From Planctomycetales bacterium (GTDB taxonomy: Bacteria > Planctomycetota > Planctomycetia > Pirellulales > Lacipirellulaceae): a stretch of DNA of 42,085 nucleotides. Location of the stretch: the NCBI GenBank assembly GCA_020427155.1, contig JAGQOW010000023.1, positions 1 to 42,085 of the forward strand, read 5' to 3'. Below the pieces are notes generated by a model. The model was not told the origin of the DNA. It was given only the letters and a program-made list of their open reading frames with translations, and did no database searches. Shown here one piece after another: positions 26,542 through 34,959 of the stretch (the first letter of the stretch is position 1; each line of letters begins with the position of its first letter). The position numbers and the translations under genes are program-made.

Positions 26542-27780
26542 GTGAGGTTTCTCAGTCACACCCTGGACAACGGACTAGAGATAGTAGCCGAGTGTAACGA
26601 GGCAGCTCATTCTCAAGGCATTGGGTTTTTTGTACGCACCGGCGCCCGCGACGAGACGGACGAACTTGCTGGCGTGAGCCATTTTCTTGAACACATGGTA
26701 TTCAAGGGCACTCCGCGGCGCTCGGCCGAAGACGTGAATCGCGAATTTGATCAACTGGGCGCTCATTACAACGCGTTTACCAGTGAAGAGAATACGGTGT
26801 ACTACGCGTCGGTGTTGCCCGAGTGCCAGGAAGCGACCGTGGATTTATTGGCTGATGTGATGCGGCCCAGCCTGCGCGCTGACGACTTCGAAATGGAAAA
26901 GAAAGTCATCATCGAAGAAATCCAGATGTACGCCGACCAGCCGCCGTTTGGCATGGATGACCATATTAAGGAATTGCACTACGGTAAGCATCCGTTGGCG
27001 CGGAGCGTGTTGGGAACAGTGCAATCGATAACAGCCTTGACGCCTGATCAGATGCGCGCCTATTTTGAATCGCGTTATTGCCCAAGTAATTTGTTTGTTG
27101 CGGCAGCAGGCAAGGTGGATTTTGAGGCCCTGGTCGATCAAGTGGCCAGTCGATGCGGTGGGTGGATCGATCGGCCCACATCGCGTGAGATAGATAAGGC
27201 GAATTCGGTATCGCAGTTTCAATGGGTACCGCGGGAGTCGGCAACCCAGCAATACGTGCTGCAGCTTGCTGACGCTCCTGCGTCCGAAGACAAGGATCGT
27301 TATGCTGCCAAGCTGTTGGCGACAGTTTTTGGCGACGATTCTGGCAGCCGGTTGTATTGGGAGATTGTTGATCCGGGGCTCGCTGAGAGCGCGAGCATGG
27401 GACATTACGAGTATTTGGGAGTCGGAATGTTCTTTAGTTGGCTGAGCTGCGACCCGGAAACAGCCAAGGCCAATCTCGAGCGGTTGAGTAAGTTGCAGGA
27501 AGTTGCGGAGAAAGACGGTTTTACGGCTAAAGAATTGCAGCAAGCCCAGAGCAAGGTGAAAGCTCGCGTGGTGTTAGGAAGCGAAAGGCCGCGAAATCGC
27601 CTGTTCCATGTTGGCGGCAACTGGATGCAACGTCGCGAATATCGCAGTGTAGCAGACGATCTGGCAGCTATTGACGAAGTTTCGCTCGATTCACTTCATA
27701 AGGTCTTAGAGAAGTTTCCACTTTCTCGGCATACCACCGTTACGATCGGCCCGATGACCGATTGGCCAGCTGAAGAGTAA
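26542..27780 (+). CDS. M16 family zinc metalloprotease (active subunit)
   Basis: A 412-residue M16 peptidase. The zinc motif H-x-x-E-H is intact (GVSHFLEHMVFKG, about residue 50) and the downstream zinc glutamate lies in the TSEENTVYYASVLPE region. The C-terminal half has SRLYWEIVDPGLAESA. It likely degrades or processes peptides with the inactive partner. The start is GTG at 26542, with GGGAGAGG upstream; TTG at 26539 is possible. It begins 52 bases after the partner gene. No membrane anchor or signal is seen, so it is likely cytoplasmic. Confidence 0.9.
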   Translation: MRFLSHTLDNGLEIVAECNEAAHSQGIGFFVRTGARDETDELAGVSHFLEHMVFKGTPRRSAEDVNREFDQLGAHYNAFTSEENTVYYASVLPECQEATVDLLADVMRPSLRADDFEMEKKVIIEEIQMYADQPPFGMDDHIKELHYGKHPLARSVLGTVQSITALTPDQMRAYFESRYCPSNLFVAAAGKVDFEALVDQVASRCGGWIDRPTSREIDKANSVSQFQWVPRESATQQYVLQLADAPASEDKDRYAAKLLATVFGDDSGSRLYWEIVDPGLAESASMGHYEYLGVGMFFSWLSCDPETAKANLERLSKLQEVAEKDGFTAKELQQAQSKVKARVVLGSERPRNRLFHVGGNWMQRREYRSVADDLAAIDEVSLDSLHKVLEKFPLSRHTTVTIGPMTDWPAEE

Positions 27781-27808
27781 CTTGGCATGCATTGGCGAAT
27801 GTGCGATT

Positions 27809-27817
27809 TGCTACAAT
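27809..27817 (+). promoter_or_regulatory. extended -10 promoter candidate (TGCTACAAT)
   Basis: Same nine bases as at 12069-12077. It lies about 370 bases upstream of the first response regulator, so it could make a small RNA or a long leader. Confidence 0.35.
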
Positions 27818-27823
27818 TGTCGC

Positions 27824-27911
27824 CAGCCGCTGCCCCTAGAAGGGAAAGCCCCTTTTCGATTGCTTCCTGATCGGCTCATCGAATTCCAGACGGCAACCGA
27901 TGTTGCTTTTT
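27824..27911 (+). ncRNA. candidate small RNA between promoter and terminator
   Basis: Bounded by the extended -10 at 27809-27817 and a terminator-like hairpin (GCAAC-CGAT-GTTGC, 27893-27906) followed by five T. Inside is AAGGG-N5-CCCTT (27840-27854). Start and end are estimated; there is no known family. Confidence 0.2.
27893..27911 (+). terminator. weak intrinsic terminator
   Basis: A 5-base-pair stem GCAAC/GTTGC with a CGAT loop, directly followed by TTTTT (27907-27911). It could end the M16 transcript or the candidate small RNA. Confidence 0.4.
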
Positions 27912-28186
27912 CGCCACATCGTATATAGCGACAATGCGATTAGTAACAACTTCTTCAGCTTAGCCCCAGTTGTGCCGGCACTCAATTCTAGCTACTGCTG
28001 CAGCTGCACGTATATGGGGCATTTCTTAGGCTAGACTTTTAGAAGGCCCGATGAGCCTACCCCCGCCTGACGAGCTGTAGTGGTTTCCTGCGCCGAATCC
28101 ACATCGTAAGAGGTAGGGGTCAGAAAGTGACCTGGGCAAACTAGCTTAAAAAAGTGGCGGCATTGTTTTTTGGAGGTCGAGTTGTG

Positions 28187-28609
28187 ATGTCTATTCCTGC
28201 AGACGCAGTAATGATTGAAGGAGCAGCAGAAAAGGCCAAGTCGACAGGGCGAGTGTTGTGGGTAGACGACGATCCCAATCTGGCCGCGGGATTTGCGCGT
28301 CGACTGAAACGCTACAATATCCAAATCATGCATGCATTCGATGGCATGCAAGGCTACTGGATGGCGCTGAATCAAAAGCCGGATGTAATCGTCACCGATT
28401 TGAAGATGCCCAAGTGGCCAGGCAATGACCTGGTGGAGTGTTTGAGTCTGAACCGCGAATTGGCTGGAATACCCACAATTGTTGTCAGCGGGCACGCAGG
28501 AGCAGCTGAAAAGAAGAGATTGGAAGCGATGGGTGTTGTCGCGGTGCTCGAAAAGCCGGTGGGCCTGGAAGATCTATTGGTGGAGTTGAGGAAATTCCTA
28601 TCACTCTGA
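28187..28609 (+). CDS. single-domain response regulator (CheY-like)
   Basis: A 140-residue stand-alone receiver. The acidic pocket is in VLWVDDDPN, the phospho-accepting aspartate in PDVIVTDLKMP, the switch serine in IVVSGHA and the lysine in VLEKPVG. A 25-residue leader precedes it. There is no output domain. The ATG at 28187 has GGAGGT 9 bases upstream. The histidine kinase gene follows after 26 bases, so it is the first gene of a signalling operon. Confidence 0.92.
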   Translation: MSIPADAVMIEGAAEKAKSTGRVLWVDDDPNLAAGFARRLKRYNIQIMHAFDGMQGYWMALNQKPDVIVTDLKMPKWPGNDLVECLSLNRELAGIPTIVVSGHAGAAEKKRLEAMGVVAVLEKPVGLEDLLVELRKFLSL

Positions 28610-28635
28610 CAGGTCGAACTCACGGGGCAAACGAA

Positions 28636-29997
28636 ATGGCGCCAGAGCAGCTGCTATACCCTAGGACTGCTGATACCAGCTCTTCAGAGCCAGACGGCAG
28701 CGACGTGCATACCGAGTTACTATCGGTGAAGAAGGAATTGCGCGGCGCTTTAGAGCGAGAGAATTGGCTACGAAGAACCATTGATACAGCCAATGACGCG
28801 TTCGTTTCGACGACCGTAATGGGAGAGGTTCTAGAATGGAACTCCAAGGCGGAGCAATTATTCGGATGGAGTCGCGCCGAAGTCATCGGAAAGCATTTGA
28901 GCGAAACCATATTTCCTCCCAGTGTTTCTGATAACGGTGCGGGTGGCCTGCAACACCTAATCCAGGTGAGAAGCGAAGGCAAACGCGTTGAAACGAAGGC
29001 GCGCACACTCGATGGCGACGAGATCTCAGTGGAAGTTTCCATTTCTCCGATGCGCGAAGGAAGCTCCTTTGTACTGAATGCCTTTATTCATGATATTACT
29101 TCCCGCAAACAGCTGCAGGCTCAGCTGACGCACGCTCAGAAACTCGAGTCGGTAGGTCAGCTGTCGGCTGGCATAGCGCATGAGATTAACACGCCTACGC
29201 AATATGTAGGAGACAACACCCGCTTTCTCGAAGAGTCGTTCGAGGAAATTTTGGGTGTTTTGAATTGCTTCAACGAGCTTCTCCAGGCTGTGGAAGGACA
29301 AGGCGACGTGGCAGCGGTAGTGGCGAAAGTCAAGAAGGTATCAGAAGCGGCAGATCTTGAGTATCTGAAGAAGGAGATCCAAGATTCGATTAAGCAATCG
29401 CTAGAAGGAGTAAGCCGGGTAGCCTCTATCGTGCGTGCAATGAAGGAGTTTTCGCATCCTGGCTCAGCTACCAAGACACCGACGGACATTAACAAGAACA
29501 TCAAGAACACAATCACCGTCGCCACGAACGAATGGAAGTACGTGGCAAAGATGGTCACCGAGATGGACGACGAGATGCCGCTTATTCCATGTTTGCCCGG
29601 CGACCTCAATCAGGTGATTCTGAATCTGATCGTCAATAGCGCCCACGCCATAGCGGAGGCCTTGGGGAAAAACCCGACTGAAAAGGGGACCATCACGATC
29701 AGCACTGCGCTAAGAGACAACTTCGCAGAAATACGAGTGCAAGACACAGGGGCAGGCATTCCCGAAAGTATTCGACGACGGATATTCGACCCGTTCTTCA
29801 CCACCAAAGGGGTCGGCGTTGGGAGTGGCCAAGGGCTCGCGATCGCACGTTCCGTAATTGTGGATAAGCACGCCGGAACGATTGACGTGAACAGCGTCGA
29901 GGGACAGGGAACCACATTCTTAGTTCGACTGCCTTTGGAAGAGCAGTCAGCGCTTGCAAACGAAAAGCATGATCGGAAAAAGAAAGATTCAAAATGA
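28636..29997 (+). CDS. PAS-domain sensor histidine kinase
   Basis: A 453-residue soluble kinase. After an N-terminal coiled coil (about 24-45: LLSVKKELRGALEREN) comes a PAS domain (45-165; GEVLEWNSKAEQLFGWSRAE). The phosphorylation site is H182 in SAGIAHEINTPTQYV, a long coiled region follows, and the ATPase domain has the N box (NLIVNSAHAI), G1 (VQDTGAGIP), F box (DPFFTTK) and G2 (GSGQGLAIA). There are no membrane segments. It probably phosphorylates the receivers around it. Its stop overlaps the start of the next gene by 4 bases. Confidence 0.95.
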   Translation: MAPEQLLYPRTADTSSSEPDGSDVHTELLSVKKELRGALERENWLRRTIDTANDAFVSTTVMGEVLEWNSKAEQLFGWSRAEVIGKHLSETIFPPSVSDNGAGGLQHLIQVRSEGKRVETKARTLDGDEISVEVSISPMREGSSFVLNAFIHDITSRKQLQAQLTHAQKLESVGQLSAGIAHEINTPTQYVGDNTRFLEESFEEILGVLNCFNELLQAVEGQGDVAAVVAKVKKVSEAADLEYLKKEIQDSIKQSLEGVSRVASIVRAMKEFSHPGSATKTPTDINKNIKNTITVATNEWKYVAKMVTEMDDEMPLIPCLPGDLNQVILNLIVNSAHAIAEALGKNPTEKGTITISTALRDNFAEIRVQDTGAGIPESIRRRIFDPFFTTKGVGVGSGQGLAIARSVIVDKHAGTIDVNSVEGQGTTFLVRLPLEEQSALANEKHDRKKKDSK

Positions 29998-31208
29998 CGA
30001 AGACAGAAATGACAACGCGCATACTTTTTGTCGATGATGAGCCCAAAGTACTGAGCGGACTGCGTCGAATGTTGCGCGCCTATCGGAGCGAGTGGACAAT
30101 GGAGTTCTGCGAAGGCCCCGAGCAGGCGCTTGCCATCATGTCCCAGACTCCTTACGACGTCGTGATCACCGATATGCGTATGCCCGTGATGGACGGAGCG
30201 GATTTGCTTACCGAGATCCGCGAACTCTATCCTGGGACGATCCGCATCGTGCTCAGTGGACAATCTGAGCAGGAACGCATTTTACGGGCCGTGGGGCCAG
30301 CTCATCAGTATCTTTCTAAGCCATGCGATCCAGAGTTCTTGCGAGCTACGATCAGACGAGTGAGCCTGCTAAGCCAGCGTATCCAAAAGCCAGAAATGAA
30401 GGCGCTAGTTTCGCGAATGGACTCGCTGCCTTCACTCCCGAGCATCTACTTCGAGTTGCTTGAGGAACTCAAGAGCGAAGATGCATCGGTCGATTGCGTC
30501 GGCAAGCTGATTTCGAAAGATGTGAGCATGACGGCCAAAGTACTGCAGGTGGTGAACTCATCCTTCTTCGGGTTGCCCGTCCATATTAACGACGCACAGC
30601 ATGCCGCGGCGTTATTGGGGCTCAACACGCTGAAACCCTTGGTGCTCACGGCAAGCATCTTCCGTCAGCTAGAAGATTCGCGAGTCTCGGCAGCTTACTT
30701 GGAGCAAGTCTTTTCTCACAGCCTTGAGGTTGGGGGAATCGCCAAGGCCTTAGCAAAGGCAGAAGGGCTGGGCAAGGAATCTGCGGACAACGCATTCATA
30801 GGCGGCGCTCTGCACGACGTCGGCAAAGTTGTACTGGGCGACAATTTTGGGCAGGAATATGTGGCGCTATGTCAAGACTCGGAAGCTCAAGGTAATTCGA
30901 CTAGTGAGTTGGAGAGAAAGCAGTTTGGCGCCACCCATGCAGACGTCGGTGGATTTCTCTTAGGGCTCTGGGGACTGCCTCAAGAGATTATCGAAGCGGT
31001 GGCCTACCATCACGAGCCCGATACAGGCATTGATGAAGGCTTCAGCACTTTGAGCGCTGTGTATGTTGCAAATCTTCTATGTTCAGAGAAAGCGAAATCG
31101 GAGGGACAAGAGAGCCTCATTGACGAAGGCTACCTTGCCAGGCTTGGCTTGCAGGATCGGGTCGAAGCATGGCGTCAGATTGCGGAAGAATTGGCTGCCC
31201 CCGTGTAG
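29994..31208 (+). CDS. response regulator with HDOD output domain
   Basis: A 404-residue protein: an N-terminal receiver (10-125; FVDDEPKVLSG, phospho-aspartate in VVITDMRMPVMD, and YLSKPCDPE) and a C-terminal HDOD domain (about 145-350; MDSLPSLPSIYFELLEEL, ISKDVSMTAKVLQVVNSSFFGL). The HD-like part has GALHDVGKVVL, HADVGGFLLGLWGLP and VAYHHEP. HDOD domains are usually non-catalytic signalling platforms. The start ATG overlaps the kinase stop, so expression is coupled. A repeated receiver end, KPCD, is shared with its two downstream neighbours, suggesting gene duplication. Confidence 0.93.
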   Translation: MTKTEMTTRILFVDDEPKVLSGLRRMLRAYRSEWTMEFCEGPEQALAIMSQTPYDVVITDMRMPVMDGADLLTEIRELYPGTIRIVLSGQSEQERILRAVGPAHQYLSKPCDPEFLRATIRRVSLLSQRIQKPEMKALVSRMDSLPSLPSIYFELLEELKSEDASVDCVGKLISKDVSMTAKVLQVVNSSFFGLPVHINDAQHAAALLGLNTLKPLVLTASIFRQLEDSRVSAAYLEQVFSHSLEVGGIAKALAKAEGLGKESADNAFIGGALHDVGKVVLGDNFGQEYVALCQDSEAQGNSTSELERKQFGATHADVGGFLLGLWGLPQEIIEAVAYHHEPDTGIDEGFSTLSAVYVANLLCSEKAKSEGQESLIDEGYLARLGLQDRVEAWRQIAEELAAPV

Positions 31209-31233
31209 TTGGCATCATGCGAGTGAACAAAAC

Positions 31234-32394
31234 ATGAGCTCAAAAAAAGTGTTGCTGGTCGACGACGACCCCAATGTACTCAAAGGCTACGAACGGCGCT
31301 TGCGTAAGCTGTTCGAGATAGAAACCGCTTTGTGCTCGGAAGAAGCACTTACGGCGGTCAACTTTCTTGGGCCGTTTGCCGTGATCGTTTCTGACATGAA
31401 CATGCCTCGTCAAAACGGGATAGAGCTTCTGAAGCGATTCCTCCGAGAATCTCCTGAGAGCGTGCGAATCATGCTGACGGGCAACGCCGATCAGCAAACG
31501 GCAACCGACGCGATCAATGAAGGACGTGTCTTTAGGTTTCTCAACAAGCCGTGCGATACCGAGAGGCTTGCCGTAGCGATCGCAGACGGGCTCGAGTACC
31601 ATCGGTTGATCGTCGCAGAACGCGAACTGCTCGAGCAGACAGTGCACGGGAGTATCAGTATGCTCACAGAGATTCTCTCGGTGACAAACCCAAGCGCCTT
31701 TGGCCGCGCAACTCGAATACGGCGCATCGTCAAAGAACTAATCAAATTTGCCAAGTTGGAGCAGCCCTGGGAATGTGAAATGGCAGCCATGCTCTCCGAG
31801 GTGGGATGTGTGACTGTGCCAGCGGAAGTTTTGGAGAAGGCACAACGCGGAGACCCACTGTCAGGGCACGAAGTAGTGCTTCTCTCGGGTAGATATCATT
31901 TAGCTCACGATCTGATTAGGCAGATACCACGTTTGGAGAATGTTGCCGAGATCGTGGCATGGCAGGACGATTCGAAAAGCTCGGAGGTGAATCTCGACGA
32001 GATTCCGTTGGCTGCACACCTGCTTAAGATTGCGCGCGAATACGACGTACGAATGCAAAACGATGTGGGACCTTCGATTGCTTTAGACCAAATCGCACAC
32101 CAGAGCGGGAGCTATCATCCCACCGCCATTAACGCTCTTCGACAATTGGTCGACAAGCAGCCCGAGTACGAAGCGCGCGAGGCAGTACTCGCGCAGCTGG
32201 AGGTCGGCTGGGTTTTTTCTGAGGACGTTAAAACCACTGAAGGGATTCTTCTCGTCAAGGCGGGCCAAGAAATCACATCCTCACTGCTGTTGCGTCTCCA
32301 GAGCAATGCCCACTCGATGTCGATAGTTGAGCCACAAAACGTGCTAGTACCAATCGAGGAATTCGCCAAAGAAGAACTAGTAGCAGCATTTTAA
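31234..32394 (+). CDS. response regulator with degenerate HD-GYP-like domain
   Basis: A 386-residue protein: receiver (1-125; VLLVDDDPNVLKG, phospho-aspartate in IVSDMNMPRQNG, FLNKPCD) followed by a domain laid out like HD-GYP (about 150-320). The catalytic positions are changed: where HD-GYP has H-D-I-G-K the sequence reads LSEVGCVTVP, and no HHExxDGxGYP motif is present. It should therefore be inactive on cyclic di-GMP. The tail has WVFSEDVKTTEGILLVKAGQ, as in HD-GYP proteins. ATG 31234 is the family start; longer frames to 31063 overlap the previous gene. Confidence 0.88.
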   Translation: MSSKKVLLVDDDPNVLKGYERRLRKLFEIETALCSEEALTAVNFLGPFAVIVSDMNMPRQNGIELLKRFLRESPESVRIMLTGNADQQTATDAINEGRVFRFLNKPCDTERLAVAIADGLEYHRLIVAERELLEQTVHGSISMLTEILSVTNPSAFGRATRIRRIVKELIKFAKLEQPWECEMAAMLSEVGCVTVPAEVLEKAQRGDPLSGHEVVLLSGRYHLAHDLIRQIPRLENVAEIVAWQDDSKSSEVNLDEIPLAAHLLKIAREYDVRMQNDVGPSIALDQIAHQSGSYHPTAINALRQLVDKQPEYEAREAVLAQLEVGWVFSEDVKTTEGILLVKAGQEITSSLLLRLQSNAHSMSIVEPQNVLVPIEEFAKEELVAAF

Positions 32395-32432
32395 GAATTC
32401 GCCACAAGAAAACCGGAACAGGGAATCGACAT

Positions 32433-32822
32433 ATGACCGATAACGTACTGCTCGTAGATGACGACCTGAATCTGCTGCGAGGCTTGACGCGCGCGTTACA
32501 TCAGCAACCCTACGAGATAATGACCGCTGGCTCGGCCGAAGAGGCACGCGATATTCTCAAGCGTTGGCCAGTCAGTCTGGTCGTTAGCGACGAAAACATG
32601 CCGGGCACATCGGGAACCGAATTCATGGCCTGGATCGTTAAGCAATGTCCCGACATTGTGCGGATCGTGCTCACGGGAAGCGAATCGCCAGAAACTGCCA
32701 TGCGGGCAATCAACGAAGGTTTTGTGTACAAATACTTTACCAAGCCATGTGACACTTTTGAATTGGCGATGGCAATCAGGACTGGGTTGGAAGCTCGCGA
32801 GAGAATGTTGGCAACGAAGTGA
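32433..32822 (+). CDS. single-domain response regulator
   Basis: A 129-residue stand-alone receiver closing the cassette. It has VLLVDDDLNLLRG, the phospho-aspartate in VVSDENMPGT, the switch threonine in IVLTGSES and the lysine in YFTKPCDT. It has no output domain, so it acts as a phosphate carrier or by protein contact. AGGGA lies upstream of ATG 32433. It converges on the gamma-glutamylcyclotransferase-like gene after 18 bases. Confidence 0.93.
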   Translation: MTDNVLLVDDDLNLLRGLTRALHQQPYEIMTAGSAEEARDILKRWPVSLVVSDENMPGTSGTEFMAWIVKQCPDIVRIVLTGSESPETAMRAINEGFVYKYFTKPCDTFELAMAIRTGLEARERMLATK

Positions 32823-32840
32823 AAACTAAGCTCGGCACGG

Positions 32841-33239
32841 TTAGCCGCGAAGATAACTTTCGAGTTCGTTTTGCTCGAACCAGGCAGCGTCCCATGGTTC
32901 GTCGGTAAGAGCCTGGCGACTTCTATCAGGGATCACGTAAGCCTGACAGTCAACGGCTGAACCATCTTCGGTAGTCACTCGGACGGAGATGCGCTGATAG
33001 AGATCGGATTCATACGCATCGAGTTCGAATAAGGTTTCTTCATCAATGTCGTGATAGACAACGCCTGGACTCAGGCTGTCGGCGTCTGCATAGACCATAC
33101 CGGGAATAACCGAATCGCGCAGACGGTAAACGGCAAACCCCCGTAATGTAGCAGGCTGCGAACGGAATTCCCCAATTGCGATGCGTCGCCAGACTTCGGC
33201 GAACATCAATGTACCGTAGGTGAACAAAGACACAGACAT
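32841..33239 (-). CDS. gamma-glutamylcyclotransferase family (AIG2-like) protein
   Basis: A 132-residue protein of the AIG2/GGCT fold. The YGTLM motif (residues 8-12) forms the substrate pocket, and the catalytic glutamate is in LFELDAYESDLYQR. Family members release 5-oxoproline from gamma-glutamyl compounds, though many homologues have unknown substrates. It is downstream of sthA on the same strand (49-base gap), possibly in one transcript. A fused 5-oxoprolinase is encoded 5.3 kb away, so 5-oxoproline could be recycled, but this is only suggestive. Confidence 0.82.
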   Translation of the reverse strand: MSVSLFTYGTLMFAEVWRRIAIGEFRSQPATLRGFAVYRLRDSVIPGMVYADADSLSPGVVYHDIDEETLFELDAYESDLYQRISVRVTTEDGSAVDCQAYVIPDRSRQALTDEPWDAAWFEQNELESYLRG

Positions 33240-33288
33240 GGAGACTGGGATGAGACTGGACGACGAGGGAAAGACGTAACAGAAAACC

Positions 33289-34734
33289 TCAACAGTTTAC
33301 CGAAAGAGGCTGACAACTGCCACTATAGACGTTGTTCAGCTTATTCAGCCCATTATAGGCAGCTACTTTATAGCATTCTGCTAGCGTGGGGAAGTTGAAA
33401 ACATTGTTGATAAAGTATTCCACGTCTCCATCGAGCGCCATGACAGCCTGACCGATGTGAATGAGCTCAGTGGCGCCGGTGCCGATCACGTGAACTCCCA
33501 GGAGTTTGTGGGTTTTCTGGTGGATGAGCATCTTGAGCATGCCAAGCTCATCGCCCAGCAATTGGCCCCGGGCGATTTCCCGGTAGTTGGCAATACCCGA
33601 TTCGTAGGGAATTCCTACGGCGGTGAGCTGTTCCTCGGTCTTGCCGACCATCGAGATCTCGGGAACGGCATAGATGCCATAGGGGAAGAGCGCTGAATTG
33701 TAATCGCCATCGCTGCAACCGAAGGCGTGGCAAATAGCTCGACGTCCTTGCTCCATGCTAGTAGAAGCCAGCGCAGGAAAACCGATAACATCGCCAGCGG
33801 CATAGACATGATCGACGTTGGTTTGATAATGCTCATTGACCTTCAATCGCTCGCGGTCATCGTATTCGATTCCAACTCGGTCGAGCCCCAGTTGGCTGCA
33901 TACTCCTTGACGTCCGACAGCGTAGAGCAATGTTTCGGCATAAATGACTTTTCCTGATTCCAGTTTGGCTTCTACTAGCTGATGTACGGCGCCGTTTTGA
34001 ACCTCAGTCTGGCTGATTTCAGCAACTGTTTCGCCAAGCCGAAGCGCGATTCCGCGCTGGCGCATGAAGTATTGAAATGCATCGGAGATTTCCTGATCAA
34101 GGAATCCCAACACCTTGTTGCGACCTTCGATTAAAGTCACCTGCACACCGAGGGTCGCCATCATGCAAGCATATTCGGTGCCGACGACCCCGCCGCCTAC
34201 AACGATCATAGACTTGGGCAGGTGATCGAGATGAAGCACCTCGTCGCTGGTGAAGATCGTTTTCCCATTGAAAGGAACAGTGTCTGGCCGCGCGGGCCTA
34301 GTGCCTACCCCCAAGAGAAAATAATCTGCTGAAATCAAAGAGTCGCCGTCGGGGCCTTCGATGACGATTTCGGTCGGACTGGCAAAGCGGGCTTTTCCCC
34401 AGAGAAGATCGACGCCGTTACGGTCAAATTGATGTCGTATAACCTCCCACTCGTGCCGGATTACTTGGAGCGAGAAACTCACCAAGTCGGCGATTGTGAT
34501 GTCTTTTTTGATGCGGCAGGCCTGGCCGAAGAGCCCTCGGCGTCCGTCGCCGGTGAGGTGCAAGACGGCCTCGCGCAGCGCTTTGGAGGGGATCGTACCG
34601 GTGTTTATCTGGGCGCCGCCGAGCACCTGTTTTTTCTCGACAATGGCGACCCGCTTTCCGAGCTTTGCGGCTTGAATGGCCCCTTTTTGCCCTGCAGGAC
34701 CCGTGCCAATGACTATGCAATCGTAATGTTTCAT
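33289..34734 (-). CDS. sthA: soluble pyridine nucleotide transhydrogenase
   Basis: A 481-residue flavoprotein. FAD-binding GTGPAGQKGAIQAAKLGK starts the protein, and NAD(P)-binding VVGGGVVGTEYACMMATLG is near residue 180. The region that carries the redox-active C-x4-C in lipoamide dehydrogenase reads GGAQINTGTIPSKALRE, lacking both cysteines, as in SthA. The C-terminal interface domain (VHVIGTGATELIHIGQ) is typical. It balances NADH and NADPH pools in the cytoplasm. It diverges from rarA. Confidence 0.95.
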   Translation of the reverse strand: MKHYDCIVIGTGPAGQKGAIQAAKLGKRVAIVEKKQVLGGAQINTGTIPSKALREAVLHLTGDGRRGLFGQACRIKKDITIADLVSFSLQVIRHEWEVIRHQFDRNGVDLLWGKARFASPTEIVIEGPDGDSLISADYFLLGVGTRPARPDTVPFNGKTIFTSDEVLHLDHLPKSMIVVGGGVVGTEYACMMATLGVQVTLIEGRNKVLGFLDQEISDAFQYFMRQRGIALRLGETVAEISQTEVQNGAVHQLVEAKLESGKVIYAETLLYAVGRQGVCSQLGLDRVGIEYDDRERLKVNEHYQTNVDHVYAAGDVIGFPALASTSMEQGRRAICHAFGCSDGDYNSALFPYGIYAVPEISMVGKTEEQLTAVGIPYESGIANYREIARGQLLGDELGMLKMLIHQKTHKLLGVHVIGTGATELIHIGQAVMALDGDVEYFINNVFNFPTLAECYKVAAYNGLNKLNNVYSGSCQPLSVNC

Positions 34735-34850
34735 CGCTTATTTCTCATTCTGCCTGAGTTGGACGCATGGCAACCTCGGTGGAAAGCGTGCGGGCAGAGC
34801 AAGCGTCTGCTCTCGCCTACAGCGAACATCGACGCCCGGCTAGGACGTCC

Positions 34851-34879
34851 TTCAGAATATCAAACCTTGCCGGTATTAT
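34851..34879 (+). promoter_or_regulatory. sigma70-like promoter candidate for rarA
   Basis: TTCAGA (34851-34856) and TATTAT (34874-34879), 17 bases apart, end 80 bases before the rarA start. Confidence 0.4.
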
Positions 34880-34959
34880 CGTCAGGCTAGGCGGGCGAAA
34901 GCTCGCGACGTAAAACGGTTGTAGGGATTGATCAAGGTTCGAGGTCGGGAGAGAGTGCC

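Larger units (their letters stand above)
27781..28186. other. 406-base intergenic region with promoter, hairpins and palindromes
   Basis: No gene is seen. It holds an extended -10 (27809-27817), hairpins at 27840-27854 and 27893-27906 (the latter followed by a T-run), the palindromes GTGCCGGCAC (27972-27981) and TGCAGCTGCA (27999-28008), and GGTCA-N5-TGACC (28118-28132). It precedes the signalling cassette, whose first gene has a strong ribosome site (GGAGGT). Confidence 0.5.

Noticed and set aside
26845..27543. 232-residue minus-strand reading frame opposite the active M16 gene
   Set aside because: It lies fully inside a well-supported gene and shows no motif.
28112..28180. Possible cyclic di-GMP (GEMM) riboswitch because of GGGCAAAC
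   Set aside because: Only the first few bases fit; the GAAA-capped stem, GGGACGCAAAGC-like part and second stem are absent.
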